DNA of 64,000 nt from positions 3,658,001 to 3,722,000 of the forward strand of contig CBDFMV010000003.1 of the NCBI GenBank assembly GCA_965249815.1, given 5' to 3'. The notes under the pieces were generated by a model. It did not search any database. It was not told the DNA's origin and saw nothing but the letters and a program-made list of their open reading frames with translations. The DNA is from JAJAZB01 sp965249815 (GTDB taxonomy: Bacteria > Bacteroidota > Bacteroidia > Cytophagales > Spirosomataceae). This document shows positions 1 through 8,643 of the stretch, piece after piece. The translations under genes were made by a program, and so were the position numbers. Every line of letters begins with the position of its first letter. Position 1 is the stretch's first letter.

Positions 1-300
1 CAGCGGACCGTCGGCTCCGGCTTGCTGGTTGACGTTGTAGGGCAGAAACGCCAGAACCTGCACCCGTTTCAGGGGGTAAAACCGACCCCAGAGTTCCCAG
101 TTCTGGTAGGTTTCCTGCGTGCCGAGAAACAGACTCGTCAGGTGCGAATTGTAGCTTTTGGTGCGGTAGCGCAGGCCAAAAAAGGAGCGCCCGGATTGAG
201 GCATAATGCCCAGAAACGAACTGCCCGCCCCGCACCCGCAGATGTCGCAGGCGAGGGTGGAAAGGGGCGCGAGGGCGAAAAAGAGGAGGAGTTTTTTCAT
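1..300 (-). CDS. CDICGC-motif probable outer-membrane protein, N-terminal 100 residues (runs off left edge)
   Basis: The ATG at 300 opens a frame that is still open at base 1, so only the N-terminal 100 residues are present. A signal peptide of about 17 residues is followed at once by CDICGCG (residues 18-24), whose three cysteines could bind metal or heme; Cys18 could also be a lipid anchor. The next stretch, rich in aromatic residues and short strands (RSFFGLRYRTKSYNS, then a YQNWELWGRFYP region), looks like the start of a beta barrel. I recognise this as a Bacteroidota family often annotated as 'transporter family protein', without a proven function. It starts 21 bp after the MbnH-like gene and is probably co-transcribed with it, which suggests a role in copper or heme handling at the outer membrane. 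That role is inference. Confidence 0.75.
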   Translation of the reverse strand, partial: MKKLLLFFALAPLSTLACDICGCGAGSSFLGIMPQSGRSFFGLRYRTKSYNSHLTSLFLGTQETYQNWELWGRFYPLKRVQVLAFLPYNVNQQAGADGPL

Positions 301-321
301 GCGGAGGCGCAGCGACGCGGG

Positions 322-1365
322 TTAGTTGGGAGGTGCGGCGAAACGCGGATTGGTCAGGAATTCGCGGTCCGTCAGGGTTTTCAGGAAAGCCACCAGTTGC
401 CGTTTTTCTTCGTCAGAAATCGGGATGCCGAGCCTGCCTGTCGGCTTCAAAAGCGGGTCGAGCGTGGGGCCGTCTTTCACGCGCTCGCGGTAGTGGTCGA
501 TGACCGTTTCGAGGTCGAAAAACCGCCCGTCGTGCATGTACGGCTTGGTGACCTCGGCGTTCCGCAGGCTCGGCACCCGGAATTTATACAAATCGGCGCT
601 ACTTTCGGTAATGCGGGCGCGGCCCGAATCCGGCGTCACGCCGGGGCCGAGGCCGTTGTTGCGGAAACTGTGGTCGGTGAACAGCGTCCCGGCGTGGCAA
701 CCGGCGCACCCTTTTTCCGAAAAAAGCCGCAGGCCCGTCTTTTCGTCGTCGGTGAAGGCTTCCTGCCCGCGCCGGTAGCGGTCGTAACGCGAATTAGCCG
801 AAACCAGCGTGAGCATGAACTGCGACAACGCTTTCAGAAATTGGGCCGTCGTGATTTCTGCCGAGCCGTAGGCGGCCTTGAACAAAGCGGGATACCGGGG
901 CGACTGACGCAGTTTTTCGAGTACGTTTCCCAACTTCTCGTCCATTTCCACCGGGTTTTCGAGCGGCGCAACCGGCTGCAAATCCAGGTCGTGAACGCCC
1001 CCGTCCCAGAAAAAAGCCGGTTCCCAAGCCAGGTTCTGAATCGGTTGGGAATTGCGCGTGCCCGTGCGGTTGTCGATGCCGTGGCTGACGTCGTGGCCGT
1101 GGTGCGTGAAGGCGAAATCCTGCCGGTGGCATTCGGCGCAGGCCACGCTGCCGTCGCGGGAAAGCAGCGGATCGTAAAACAGCCGACGCCCCAGTTCGAC
1201 CCCGGCGGGCGTCAGGGCGTTTTTGCTCAGGTCATACACCGGGACCGGAAAAGTCGGCGGCGTGGCAAACAGCCCCTCCGGCGGCGGGTCGCGGCGGCCC
1301 GTGCAGGCCCCGACCGCCAGCGCGACGGCCAGGGCTTGAAGGAGGCGTTTTGTGCGTCGGTTCAC
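322..1365 (-). CDS. MbnH-like di-heme cytochrome c peroxidase family lipoprotein
   Basis: Start taken as the GTG at 1365, five bases after the stop of the MbnP-like gene, giving 347 residues. The longer open frame upstream only overlaps mbnP. A lipoprotein-type signal ends at Cys21 (AVGAC). Two c-type heme motifs are visible, CAECH (76-80) and CAGCH (220-224), the pattern of the bacterial CcpA/MauG/MbnH superfamily. Known members either reduce peroxide or use a bis-Fe(IV) state to oxidise tryptophan; MbnH converts a tryptophan of its partner MbnP to kynurenine. Adjacency to an MbnP-family gene makes the MbnH-type role more likely than simple peroxide removal. It should act in the periplasm, attached to a membrane. 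Confidence 0.85.
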   Translation of the reverse strand: MNRRTKRLLQALAVALAVGACTGRRDPPPEGLFATPPTFPVPVYDLSKNALTPAGVELGRRLFYDPLLSRDGSVACAECHRQDFAFTHHGHDVSHGIDNRTGTRNSQPIQNLAWEPAFFWDGGVHDLDLQPVAPLENPVEMDEKLGNVLEKLRQSPRYPALFKAAYGSAEITTAQFLKALSQFMLTLVSANSRYDRYRRGQEAFTDDEKTGLRLFSEKGCAGCHAGTLFTDHSFRNNGLGPGVTPDSGRARITESSADLYKFRVPSLRNAEVTKPYMHDGRFFDLETVIDHYRERVKDGPTLDPLLKPTGRLGIPISDEEKRQLVAFLKTLTDREFLTNPRFAAPPN

Positions 1366-1370
1366 GCCGC

Positions 1371-2192
1371 TTATTGTTTGTCGTTGTGAATGTGGTCCAC
1401 CACGAACATGCTTTTGTAATTGTCGGCCAGCGGCGTGGCGGCAGCCGGGCTGTGGACGTTGTTGGTCGTGGCGAGGCTGATTTTCGTCGAACCATCGAAC
1501 ACCTTGAGCGCATCCACGTAGAGGTGGATGTCGGGCGAAATATCCTTGCGCACCGTCACCAGTTCCGAACCCACCGGCAGCGTGACCGTGCGGAGGTTGT
1601 TGGGGGCCGGGGCCGTCATGCCGCCAAATCCGCCGACGTGAAGCTGAAACTGACGAAGGCCGCTGGCCCGTAGCGGTACCACGGGCGAGGTGCCTTCCAT
1701 TTTCATAAAAATGTAGCCCGAATTCCACGACCAGTACATGCCGTCGTCGCCGTACGAGGCCACGTCGAGTACGCCCGTGCGCCTGGCCACGTCGGCCACG
1801 CTGCGGGCGCTGTCCACGCCGACGGTGAAGGTGAGGGCCTTGTAATTTCCGGCGGGCACGTCGTTCAGCGTGGCGCTGAGCGAGGCGGCGTCACTTTGCC
1901 GTACCAGAAAATACTGGTCGGGAAATTTCACTGTCGAGCCGTCGTCTTTCGTCAGCGACACGTTGGAAATAAAGTAGTTGAACGCCGTCAGGGTGAGGTC
2001 TTCGCCGCTGGCGTTTTTGGCGGTCGTCTGGCCGAGCACGAGTTTCTGCCCGCCGAGGCGGTTGTCAAATTCAAGGTTGACGCTGTTTTTATCGGTGGCG
2101 CTGAACGCATCCAGGTCGTCTTTTTTGGAACAAGCCACCACGATCAGGCCGAGACTGAGGGCGGAAAACAGGGTAAGCAGGTGCTTTTTCAT
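1371..2192 (-). CDS. MbnP-family lipoprotein (copper-binding type)
   Basis: 273 residues with a lipoprotein signal (LIVVAC, Cys21). The middle contains the hallmark MbnP region: YFISNVSL near residue 90, then YWSWNSGYIFMKMEG, rich in Trp, Tyr and Met, followed by a His-bearing FQLHVGG segment. The C-terminal part has HLYVDALKVF and ends in DHIHNDKQ. In the methanotroph system the MbnP partner carries an MbnH-made kynurenine and binds Cu(I). No methanobactin precursor peptide is visible beside it, so a general copper role outside methanobactin uptake is the better guess. First of three closely packed minus-strand genes; 133 bp separate it from the small HCDGKC gene upstream. Confidence 0.85.
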   Translation of the reverse strand: MKKHLLTLFSALSLGLIVVACSKKDDLDAFSATDKNSVNLEFDNRLGGQKLVLGQTTAKNASGEDLTLTAFNYFISNVSLTKDDGSTVKFPDQYFLVRQSDAASLSATLNDVPAGNYKALTFTVGVDSARSVADVARRTGVLDVASYGDDGMYWSWNSGYIFMKMEGTSPVVPLRASGLRQFQLHVGGFGGMTAPAPNNLRTVTLPVGSELVTVRKDISPDIHLYVDALKVFDGSTKISLATTNNVHSPAAATPLADNYKSMFVVDHIHNDKQ

Positions 2193-2325
2193 GAAAAGTA
2201 AAGGGGAAAACAGCCACGGCGGAACGCCAGCAAGGCGAAGCCGGAGCGGATTCGTTGATGATTGAAACGAAGAAATGGAAAAGCCACGGCGCGGAAAGGC
2301 CGGGTGACGAACGGACGGAGTTCGT

Positions 2326-2724
2326 TCAGGCGCGGGGCGGGTGGAAAAACAGCGTGGCGCAGCCCGCAGTCAGGAGCGCGGCGTAGGCCGGGAAAGCGTG
2401 GGGCGACCGTTGGGCGAAATCTGGCGCGGGTACTATCGGCCTGGGTTGCGAAACGAACGACAACTCGAACAAAAACCGCAGCAGTTCGTGGCCTTTCTGG
2501 CTTTGTTCCTGCTCCTGAACGGCTTGCAGGCGCTTGGCCAGGTAGCACTTGCCGTCGCAATGCAGGTCGGGGCGGGTTCGGTTTTCGCAGAGGTAGCGGG
2601 CGATGTAGTCCTTGCGCAGTTGGTAATCCACGAAAATCGCCGGCACGATGAGCACCCGCAGCGTCAGCAACGCCATCAGGAACAGCACGTCGATACGGAC
2701 CCGGTTTTTCATCGTGGAAGTCAT
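2326..2724 (-). CDS. Small membrane protein with HCDGKCYL motif, upstream of mbnP
   Basis: 132 residues. One hydrophobic segment near the N-terminus (about 13-34) is followed by a conserved-looking region, DYIARYLCEN then HCDGKCYLAKRL, with three cysteines that could hold copper or iron. A second hydrophobic stretch lies near the C-terminus. I recognise the 'DYI..xLCxNR..P.L.C.GKCYL' pattern from small Bacteroidota proteins that sit beside outer-membrane metal genes; no function is established. The ATG at 2724 was chosen because a TACCTTTG promoter element ends seven bases upstream, implying a near-leaderless transcript; the ATG at 2712 is the alternative. Same strand and order as the mbnP-mbnH genes. 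Confidence 0.7.
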   Translation of the reverse strand: MTSTMKNRVRIDVLFLMALLTLRVLIVPAIFVDYQLRKDYIARYLCENRTRPDLHCDGKCYLAKRLQAVQEQEQSQKGHELLRFLFELSFVSQPRPIVPAPDFAQRSPHAFPAYAALLTAGCATLFFHPPRA

Positions 2725-2731
2725 CGCGGAG

Positions 2732-2739
2732 CAAAGGTA
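2732..2739 (-). promoter_or_regulatory. Bacteroidota -7 promoter element TACCTTTG
   Basis: On the minus strand TACCTTTG fits the TAnnTTTG consensus exactly and lies seven bases before the ATG of the small membrane protein. No clear upstream TTTG element is seen. The same element at the same spacing precedes the MATE gene at 44564. Confidence 0.55.
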
Positions 2740-2773
2740 GGTACCGAACCCTAAACGGTACGCGGAAAACGGT

Positions 2774-2780
2774 TATTTTG
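2774..2780 (+). promoter_or_regulatory. Candidate -7 element TATTTTG, leaderless start
   Basis: TATTTTG, then the four bases CGGC, then the ATG of the amino-acid permease. It is one base shorter than TAnnTTTG. The 5-oxoprolinase gene has the same arrangement (TATTTTG, CGCC, ATG), which argues against chance. Confidence 0.4.
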
Positions 2781-2784
2781 CGGC

Positions 2785-4254
2785 ATGGCATTTCCCACCC
2801 GCGAACCCGAAACCACCCAACCCACCCGCTCCCTCGGTCTGCTCGACGCCACGATGATCGTCATCGGCTCGATGATTGGCTCGGGCATTTTCATCGTCAG
2901 CGCCGACGTGGCCCGCACCCTCGGCGCGCCGGGCTACGTGCTCGGCACCTGGGTGCTGACGGGCGTCGTCACGCTCATTGCCGCGCTCAGCTACGGCGAA
3001 CTGGCCGGGATGATGCCGCGCGCGGGCGGCCAGTACGTGTATTTGCAGGAAGCCTACAACCCGCTCGTCGGGTTTCTGTTCGGCTGGACGACGTTCCTCG
3101 TCGTCGAAACGGGCACGATTGCCGCCGTCGCCACGGCTTTTGCCCGCTACACAGGCGTGCTATTGCCGTTTTTTGGCGAAGAGAACGTCGTGCTGAACGC
3201 GTTCGGGTTGAAACTCAACACCGTGCAACTCCTCGCCGTGGCCGTGATTGCGTTGCTGACGACCATCAACCTGCGCGGCGTCCGCGAAGCGAAGTTTGTC
3301 CAGCTCCTTTTTACCGTGACCAAAACCAGCGCGCTGCTCGGCCTGGTCGTGCTGGGCGTCGCCGTTGGCTCGAACTTCGATTTCTGGCGGCAAAACGTGG
3401 CGCACTTCTGGGAAACCTACCGCACCGACGTGGTCAATGGCGTTGCGACCACCACGCCACTCGGCGGATTCAGCCTCCTGACGGCCTTTGGGCTGGCGAT
3501 GGTCGGGCCGCTGTTTTCGTCGAGCGCCTGGAACAACATCACTTTCACCGCCGCCGAAGTGAAAGACCCGCGCCGGAGCATTCCGCTGAGTTTGCTGTTC
3601 GGCACCCTCACGGTCAGCGCGTTGTACATCGCTGCCAACGTGGCTTACCAGATGTTGTTGCCGGTGAAGGGCGACCCCGCCGGGGCCGACGTGGTGGCGC
3701 GGGGCATTCAGTTTGCCGCCAACGACCGCGTGGGCACCGCCGCCGCCGCCCAGATTTTCGGCACCATTTCGACCGTCATCATGGCGGTTTTCATCATGGT
3801 TTCCACGTTTGGCTGCAACAACGGCATCATCCTCGCCGGGGCGCGCGTCAGCTTCGCGATGGCGCGCGACGGGCTGTTTTTCCGAAAAGCCGGGGAATTG
3901 AATCGCCACGGCGTACCTGGTTTCGCGCTGGTGATTCAGGGCGTTTGGGCCAGTCTGCTTTGTTTGTCGGGCACGTACGGACAACTGCTCGATTACACCG
4001 TGTTCGTGATTCTGCTATTTTACATCCTTACCACGGCGGGGGTGTTCGTGCTGCGCCGCCGTCGGCCCGACGCCGAGCGGCCCTACCGGGCGTTTGGCTA
4101 CCCGGTGTTGCCGGCGTTGTACATCGGCTTCGCGGCGCTGCTTTGCCTGGATTTGCTTTGGTTTAAACCCGTCACGAGCGGGGCCGGGCTGGGGATTGTG
4201 GCGCTGGGGTTGCCGGTGTTCTGGCTGTGGCGGCGAAAGAAGCCCGTGGGCTGA
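2785..4254 (+). CDS. APC-superfamily amino acid permease
   Basis: 489 residues with about twelve hydrophobic segments. The N-terminus has the APC signature region ATMIVIGSMIGSGIFIVSAD (TM1, unwound substrate site), then GGQYVYLQEAYNPLVGFLFGW. It is of the LAT/basic-amino-acid-transporter-like type, expected in the inner membrane as a substrate/H+ symporter or exchanger. Substrate cannot be read from sequence. The convergent neighbour is a lipoprotein of the agmatine/peptidylarginine deiminase family, so arginine-like substrates are conceivable but unproven. Monocistronic, with a candidate promoter directly before the ATG. Confidence 0.9.
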   Translation: MAFPTREPETTQPTRSLGLLDATMIVIGSMIGSGIFIVSADVARTLGAPGYVLGTWVLTGVVTLIAALSYGELAGMMPRAGGQYVYLQEAYNPLVGFLFGWTTFLVVETGTIAAVATAFARYTGVLLPFFGEENVVLNAFGLKLNTVQLLAVAVIALLTTINLRGVREAKFVQLLFTVTKTSALLGLVVLGVAVGSNFDFWRQNVAHFWETYRTDVVNGVATTTPLGGFSLLTAFGLAMVGPLFSSSAWNNITFTAAEVKDPRRSIPLSLLFGTLTVSALYIAANVAYQMLLPVKGDPAGADVVARGIQFAANDRVGTAAAAQIFGTISTVIMAVFIMVSTFGCNNGIILAGARVSFAMARDGLFFRKAGELNRHGVPGFALVIQGVWASLLCLSGTYGQLLDYTVFVILLFYILTTAGVFVLRRRRPDAERPYRAFGYPVLPALYIGFAALLCLDLLWFKPVTSGAGLGIVALGLPVFWLWRRKKPVG

Positions 4255-4268
4255 ACGAGCCGCACCGT

Positions 4269-5510
4269 TTACTTTCCATCCGGCTGCTGCTGGCTCACGC
4301 AGTGCATTCCGCCCCCACCCCAGTTGACGGCCAGCGGGTTGATCTGCACCACCTTCCGGTTGGGGTACAGGTGGGTGAAAAGCCGCCGGACCTGCTCGTC
4401 TTTTTCCCACTCGCGGAGCGGCATTCCCGGTTTCCAGTAGGCTGGAATGAGCACGACGCCGTTGGTGACGAGGAAATTGAGGTAGCTCACCGCCGGGACC
4501 ATCCGGGCCGTGTCGCCGTTTTTTAGCCCCCGGATGCCCGTTCGCCGCCGGGACGAATCGCTCAACACGATGGCTTTCACGAACAACGACAGGTCGGGAC
4601 ATGGCACCCGAATCACGCGCAAGGGGTTCCCGTCGGTGTCGGTGGCGCGGTGCAGCGTGGCGGCGTACTCGTCCAGAATGGGCGCATCGAGGCGGGCAAT
4701 GGGGTTGCTGGCGCGCTCTTCCGCGTCGATTTGCGCCACCAGCACCGTTCGAGGGTCGACGAACCGCGCTACTTCGTCCACGTGGCCGTTGGCGCCGCCC
4801 GCGTAGTAGTTGCCAGCGGTCGGGCCATCCAGCACGACGCGGTCGTGGTAGGTCATGCGTTTCAGCCAGACGAGCTTCTTCTGACCCATCAGCCGCAGGT
4901 ATTCGCGTTCAATTTCGGCGAGCGATTTTCCCGGATTGCGTTGCCGGGCCGTTTCTTCAATCGTCACCAGCAACCCCTGCCCGTTGGTTTCCAGTCCGCC
5001 GCCTTCGGCCACAAAGTCAGAACGAACCACCGGCCAGTGGTACTGCCGGGCCAGCTCGTTGTCGGCCAGGCCCTCCTCGTCGTCCACAGCGGTGATTTTC
5101 TGGTCTTCCGGCATCGACTTGACGCCGTAGCTGGTGTACCGAAAATCGGCCATGCTCAGGGTGCCGGTTGGGTTTTCGAGAAACAGCGGGCCGGGATCGC
5201 GCATCCAGAACGAGTAATGGCTGTTCTGAATCCACATGACCCGGCTGGTGTCGGCTCCCATTGCCGCCAGCAGTAGGTTCCCCGCCCGGCGCATCGAATC
5301 GGTTTTGAACAAAATCTTCACGGGCACGTGGGGCTGAAGAGCGACAACCATGCGGGCCAGGACGCTGTCGCGGGCGGGCCGCGAGTGCCAGCCCAGCCAG
5401 ATGGCCGCCTGGGGTTCCCATTCAGCGGGAAATCGGTGGGCAGGTTGGTTTTCCGACTGGCACGAAGCGAGCGCGAAAAAGGTGAGGAGCAGCGGTGTGA
5501 AAAATCGCAT
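4269..5510 (-). CDS. Agmatine deiminase / bacterial peptidylarginine deiminase family lipoprotein
   Basis: 413 residues from the ATG at 5510; the frame is open further upstream, but a clean lipoprotein signal (FFALASC) begins here. Family motifs: EWEPQAAIWLGWHS near the N-terminus, FWMRDPGPLF, NGHVDEVARF and the catalytic cysteine in GGGGMHCVSQQQP (about Cys404, ten residues from the end). The family hydrolyses guanidino groups (agmatine to N-carbamoylputrescine, or C-terminal arginine in the secreted branch). The lipoprotein signal is unusual for cytosolic AguA and points to a periplasmic or surface enzyme. Convergent with the APC permease. Confidence 0.88.
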   Translation of the reverse strand: MRFFTPLLLTFFALASCQSENQPAHRFPAEWEPQAAIWLGWHSRPARDSVLARMVVALQPHVPVKILFKTDSMRRAGNLLLAAMGADTSRVMWIQNSHYSFWMRDPGPLFLENPTGTLSMADFRYTSYGVKSMPEDQKITAVDDEEGLADNELARQYHWPVVRSDFVAEGGGLETNGQGLLVTIEETARQRNPGKSLAEIEREYLRLMGQKKLVWLKRMTYHDRVVLDGPTAGNYYAGGANGHVDEVARFVDPRTVLVAQIDAEERASNPIARLDAPILDEYAATLHRATDTDGNPLRVIRVPCPDLSLFVKAIVLSDSSRRRTGIRGLKNGDTARMVPAVSYLNFLVTNGVVLIPAYWKPGMPLREWEKDEQVRRLFTHLYPNRKVVQINPLAVNWGGGGMHCVSQQQPDGK

Positions 5511-5650
5511 GGGGCTAAACGTGGGTTTGGGCGGGAAAAGGTACCGATTTTCCGGAACGTGCCACCGAATGCTGGAGAGGGATCGGAGATAGTGGTTTTT
5601 CTCGCAGGAAGTGTTTATTTTTCGGAGTAAAACCCAACCCACCTTTCATC

Positions 5651-6394
5651 ATGTTAAACGTTTACTCCCCGCTGGCCGCGGTGGCACTGCTGTTGCTGGC
5701 CGGCTGCGCCACTTCCCCGCGAAATTCCGTAGCCACTTCCCCCCAACTGCCCGAACGGCTCGGGCTTTTTCGCCCACTCAGCCGCGTTCAGTTCATCGAA
5801 AAAAACAACCAGAGCCATTACGACGAAGCCCTGACCCGCTACGCGGCGAGCGTGTTGCTCGACGAATTCAGCGCCATGAATCAGGCGCACGAAACCGTAC
5901 CGCTCCGTCCCGAACCCACCCTCCAGCGCCGCCTCGACGGCGTGCTGACGGGCCTGTTTCGCGGACTGAACGATCCCAGAGAACGCGCGACGGCCCGCGT
6001 TCCGGAAGTAGTCCGGGAGTTGATGGAAGAAGCCGGTCTCGATTACGCCGTCGGGTTTTACCAGCACGGCTACTCGCGCACGACGGGCAATTTTGCCTGG
6101 CAGTCGCTGAAAACGGCGGGGTGGCTGGCGCTCACGTTTGGTTCGACGGGCCACGATGCGACCGGCCAGCCGCGTCTGGCGCAGGCGCTGAGTTTGTCGC
6201 GGGAAAACCTGCGGATGGGCACGGTGGTGTTCGACCGGCAACACGACCGGGTGGCGTTTTTCAGCGTGCTCGACACCGCCGCCAACCCCGCCGACGAAAA
6301 AGCCGTGCGGGCGCAGGTACGGAGGGCCTTGCGCGGATTGTACCCCCAAACCACTTCGGTGCGTTCCGTTCCGAACGGCTTCGTGGCGAATTGA
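5651..6394 (+). CDS. Uncharacterised lipoprotein, 247 residues
   Basis: A lipoprotein signal (LLLLAGC, Cys19) and then a soluble domain without a family I recognise. It has charged alpha-helical segments (SHYDEALTRYAASVLLDEF), an LDYAVGFYQHGYSRTTGNF stretch and a C-terminal part alternating strands and helices, compatible with an envelope protein. Single gene, divergent from the deiminase lipoprotein and convergent with the TMEM175 gene. Coding assignment rests on length, codon use like the neighbours and the clear signal peptide. Confidence 0.75.
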   Translation: MLNVYSPLAAVALLLLAGCATSPRNSVATSPQLPERLGLFRPLSRVQFIEKNNQSHYDEALTRYAASVLLDEFSAMNQAHETVPLRPEPTLQRRLDGVLTGLFRGLNDPRERATARVPEVVRELMEEAGLDYAVGFYQHGYSRTTGNFAWQSLKTAGWLALTFGSTGHDATGQPRLAQALSLSRENLRMGTVVFDRQHDRVAFFSVLDTAANPADEKAVRAQVRRALRGLYPQTTSVRSVPNGFVAN

Positions 6395-6404
6395 GGCTCG
6401 GCTG

Positions 6405-7061
6405 TCAGACGGAATCGCCCGCCTCGTCGGTGTATTGAGGTTTTTGGGGCGGCAGGCAGTAGAGCGCCGTCAGGCCGAGGGTAATCCCGATGCTCAGGTT
6501 GGTGCTGTAAAACGAACTCCCCAACGCCACGCCGTAACACGCCAGCCCAAATAAGTATTGCCTGGTCAGGCGGCGGATAAACTGCGGGGTCAGCTTCGGG
6601 TCGGTCAGGCGGCGGTTCACGGCAAACAGCCAGGTGAGGTTCCAACAAAAACCCGTGAGGGCCATCGTCAGCGCGTAAAAACTCACCGCCGTGGGCCGCA
6701 CGTCGATCATCGGAAATAAATCGCCCAGAATGGCAGTCGGGAAGGGCACGAACGACACGGCCATGAGCAGCACGACGTTCACCAAAATAAACCCGTGGCT
6801 GGTGCGGCGGATGAGTTTGAACAGGTAATGGTGGTTGGCCCAATACACGCCGATGGTGAAAAAACTCAGTGCGTAGGCCACGTAACTGGGCCAGAGACTG
6901 AGCAGGTAAGGCCGCAGACCGCCCGCCTTCTGCAGGTCGGCGAGGTGCGGAATTTTGATTTCCAGAATCAGCAACGTGATGGCAATGGCAAACACGCCGT
7001 CGCTGAAGGCTTCGAGGCGTTGGGTGTTCAGCCCGGCGTTGCCGTCGTTGTGGGGCTTCAT
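6405..7061 (-). CDS. TMEM175/DUF1211 family potassium channel-like protein
   Basis: 218 residues with about six hydrophobic helices. The defining motif RLEAFSDGVFAIAITLLILE lies at residues 15-34, matching the (F)SDGVFAIAxTLLxLE pore-lining helix of prokaryotic TMEM175 channels. Family members form tetrameric K+-conducting channels in the inner membrane without the usual selectivity filter. Thirteen bases separate it from the esterase upstream on the same strand, so it may be the last gene of a Uma2-esterase-TMEM175 unit, a grouping without obvious functional meaning. Confidence 0.88.
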   Translation of the reverse strand: MKPHNDGNAGLNTQRLEAFSDGVFAIAITLLILEIKIPHLADLQKAGGLRPYLLSLWPSYVAYALSFFTIGVYWANHHYLFKLIRRTSHGFILVNVVLLMAVSFVPFPTAILGDLFPMIDVRPTAVSFYALTMALTGFCWNLTWLFAVNRRLTDPKLTPQFIRRLTRQYLFGLACYGVALGSSFYSTNLSIGITLGLTALYCLPPQKPQYTDEAGDSV

Positions 7062-7073
7062 CGCGGGGATGGG

Positions 7074-7979
7074 TTAGTGCAGCCAACCCATCGAATCGAG
7101 CCAGTTTTTCAGCCGGTCCATCCAGCGGTCGGGCGTGGTTTTGTTGACCAGCCCGAACCCGTGGCCGCCCTTCGGGTACACGTGCAGTTCGACCGAAACG
7201 CCTTTCAGTTTACAGGCTTCGGCAAATTCGAGGCTGTTTTCCAGCGGTACGGCGGTGTCGTCGGCGGCATGGACCAGAAACGTCGGCGGCGTTTTCTCGG
7301 TCACCTGCAATTCGTTGGAATACAGGCGCTTCTTTTCCTCCGACGCGTTTTTGCCCAGCAGCCCTTCCGCCGAACCCGTGTGGGCGATGGGCGGCAAAAA
7401 CGAAATGACCGGATAAATCAGCACCGCAAAATCGGGGCGGACGTTGGTGAGGTCCGTTGTGCCGACGGGCTGCTCGAAGTGCGTTGCGGCGGTGGAAGCG
7501 AGGTGACCGCCCGCCGAAAAGCCCAGAATCCCGACGCGGTCGGGGTTCACGCCAAATTCCTTCGCCCGCTGGCGCACCAGCCGCAGGGCCTGCTGGGCGT
7601 CCTGCAGGGGGCCGATTTCCTGATTTTCAAAAACTCCGCTCGTCGGCAGGCGGTATTTGAGCACGAAGGCCGTCACGCCAAGTTCGTTGAGGGCTTTGGC
7701 CACGTCGGTCCCTTCGTGACCCGAGGCGAGGATGTAATACCCGCCGCCGGGACAAATGACCACCGCCGTGCCGGTTGGTTTGGCGGCTTTGAACACCGTG
7801 AGGGTGGGCGTTTGCACGTTGCTGACGCGCAGAATACCGCCGCTGGTTTCGGTTTTTTCAATCAGGCTGACACCGGGTTTGGCGTTGGGCACCACGCCGG
7901 GGTAGAGCGGGAGAACGGTTTGGGCGAACACGCCGAACGGGAGAAGGGAAAAGTGGAAGGTAGAAACCAGTCGGTTCAT
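7074..7979 (-). CDS. Alpha/beta hydrolase (BD-FAE/acetylxylan-esterase-like), exported
   Basis: 301 residues. An N-terminal signal peptide ends near FGVFAQ. The HGG-like oxyanion region is present as CPGGGYYIL (76-84), the nucleophile elbow as GFSAGG (Ser155), the acid as HAADD (Asp240/241) and the histidine in GGHGFG (His273). This pattern fits the esterase/lipase family that deacetylates xylan or hydrolyses small esters in the periplasm. Its ATG overlaps the Uma2 stop by four bases, suggesting translational coupling. Confidence 0.88.
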   Translation of the reverse strand: MNRLVSTFHFSLLPFGVFAQTVLPLYPGVVPNAKPGVSLIEKTETSGGILRVSNVQTPTLTVFKAAKPTGTAVVICPGGGYYILASGHEGTDVAKALNELGVTAFVLKYRLPTSGVFENQEIGPLQDAQQALRLVRQRAKEFGVNPDRVGILGFSAGGHLASTAATHFEQPVGTTDLTNVRPDFAVLIYPVISFLPPIAHTGSAEGLLGKNASEEKKRLYSNELQVTEKTPPTFLVHAADDTAVPLENSLEFAEACKLKGVSVELHVYPKGGHGFGLVNKTTPDRWMDRLKNWLDSMGWLH

Positions 7980-8614
7980 GGTTCGCGGAGGAGGTAGAGG
8001 GTATCGGTGAGGTTGGTGTCGAGGTAAATTTCTTCGAGCGGCAAGGTGACGCCGACGCTTTCCAGCGTGATTTCTTCGAAAAACTGCGTGGCCTGGTTCA
8101 CGAGCGTCCAGAGGTCGTTTTCGCCTTTTCGGTACACGACCACGTCCACTTTGCGCGAATCGACCAACACGTACTCCCGGAGCGTGGGAATGCCCCGGTA
8201 CAGGCGGAATTTCTCGCCCCGGTCGTAGGCGGCGGTGCGTTTGGAGAGAATTTCAATGATGACGGTGGGGTTGGTGAGGCTACTCCGATCCTCCGGGTTC
8301 AGGATGAATTTGCCACAAACCGCCAGCACATCCGGATACGTGAAAAGGCTGTTTTCAGGAATGTGAACCCGCTGGTCACCCGAGAATGCCTGGCAACCCC
8401 GGTTTTTTCGGAAATGACTGGTCAGGTTGAACTCAACGTTTCCTTTGATGCGATTGTGGTTTGGCGAAGCCCCGGCCATCGCTTCGGGCGTGTTGCCTTC
8501 CAGGTCGCCCATTGGGTAAATGACGCCCTGAAAATATTCGCTTTTGTAGGGCGCTTCGCGCTCACGCCGGAGGTATTCTTCAGGCGAAATGTACGGCTCG
8601 GGTTGTGTGGACAT
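7976..8614 (-). CDS. Uma2 family (DUF820) PD-(D/E)XK nuclease-fold protein
   Basis: 212 residues from the ATG at 8614. The longer frame to 8638 would start with TTG inside the promoter element at 8636-8643, so the internal ATG is chosen. Uma2 features: ISPEEYLRRE at the N-terminus, KSEYFQGVIYPM, then PDVLAVC, TVIIEILSKRTAAYDRGEKFRLY and YVLVDSRKVDVVVYR, the restriction-endonuclease-like core with its Asp, Glu and Lys residues. The family is abundant in Cytophagales and cyanobacteria; its biological role is unknown. Overlaps the esterase start by four bases. Confidence 0.88.
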   Translation of the reverse strand: MSTQPEPYISPEEYLRREREAPYKSEYFQGVIYPMGDLEGNTPEAMAGASPNHNRIKGNVEFNLTSHFRKNRGCQAFSGDQRVHIPENSLFTYPDVLAVCGKFILNPEDRSSLTNPTVIIEILSKRTAAYDRGEKFRLYRGIPTLREYVLVDSRKVDVVVYRKGENDLWTLVNQATQFFEEITLESVGVTLPLEEIYLDTNLTDTLYLLREP

Positions 8615-8635
8615 GGCGAGGAAGGGGCTGACGGC

Positions 8636-8643
8636 CAAAGCTA
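8636..8643 (-). promoter_or_regulatory. -7 promoter element TAGCTTTG
   Basis: Exact TAnnTTTG match on the minus strand, 21 bases before the ATG at 8614. It overlaps the 3' end of the eamA-type gene, so the Uma2 unit has its own promoter there. It decides the Uma2 start. Confidence 0.5.

Noticed and set aside
322..1728. Start of the di-heme peroxidase at 1728
   Set aside because: That extension overlaps 358 bases of the mbnP gene in another frame. The GTG at 1365 lies five bases after the mbnP stop and is followed by a lipoprotein signal.
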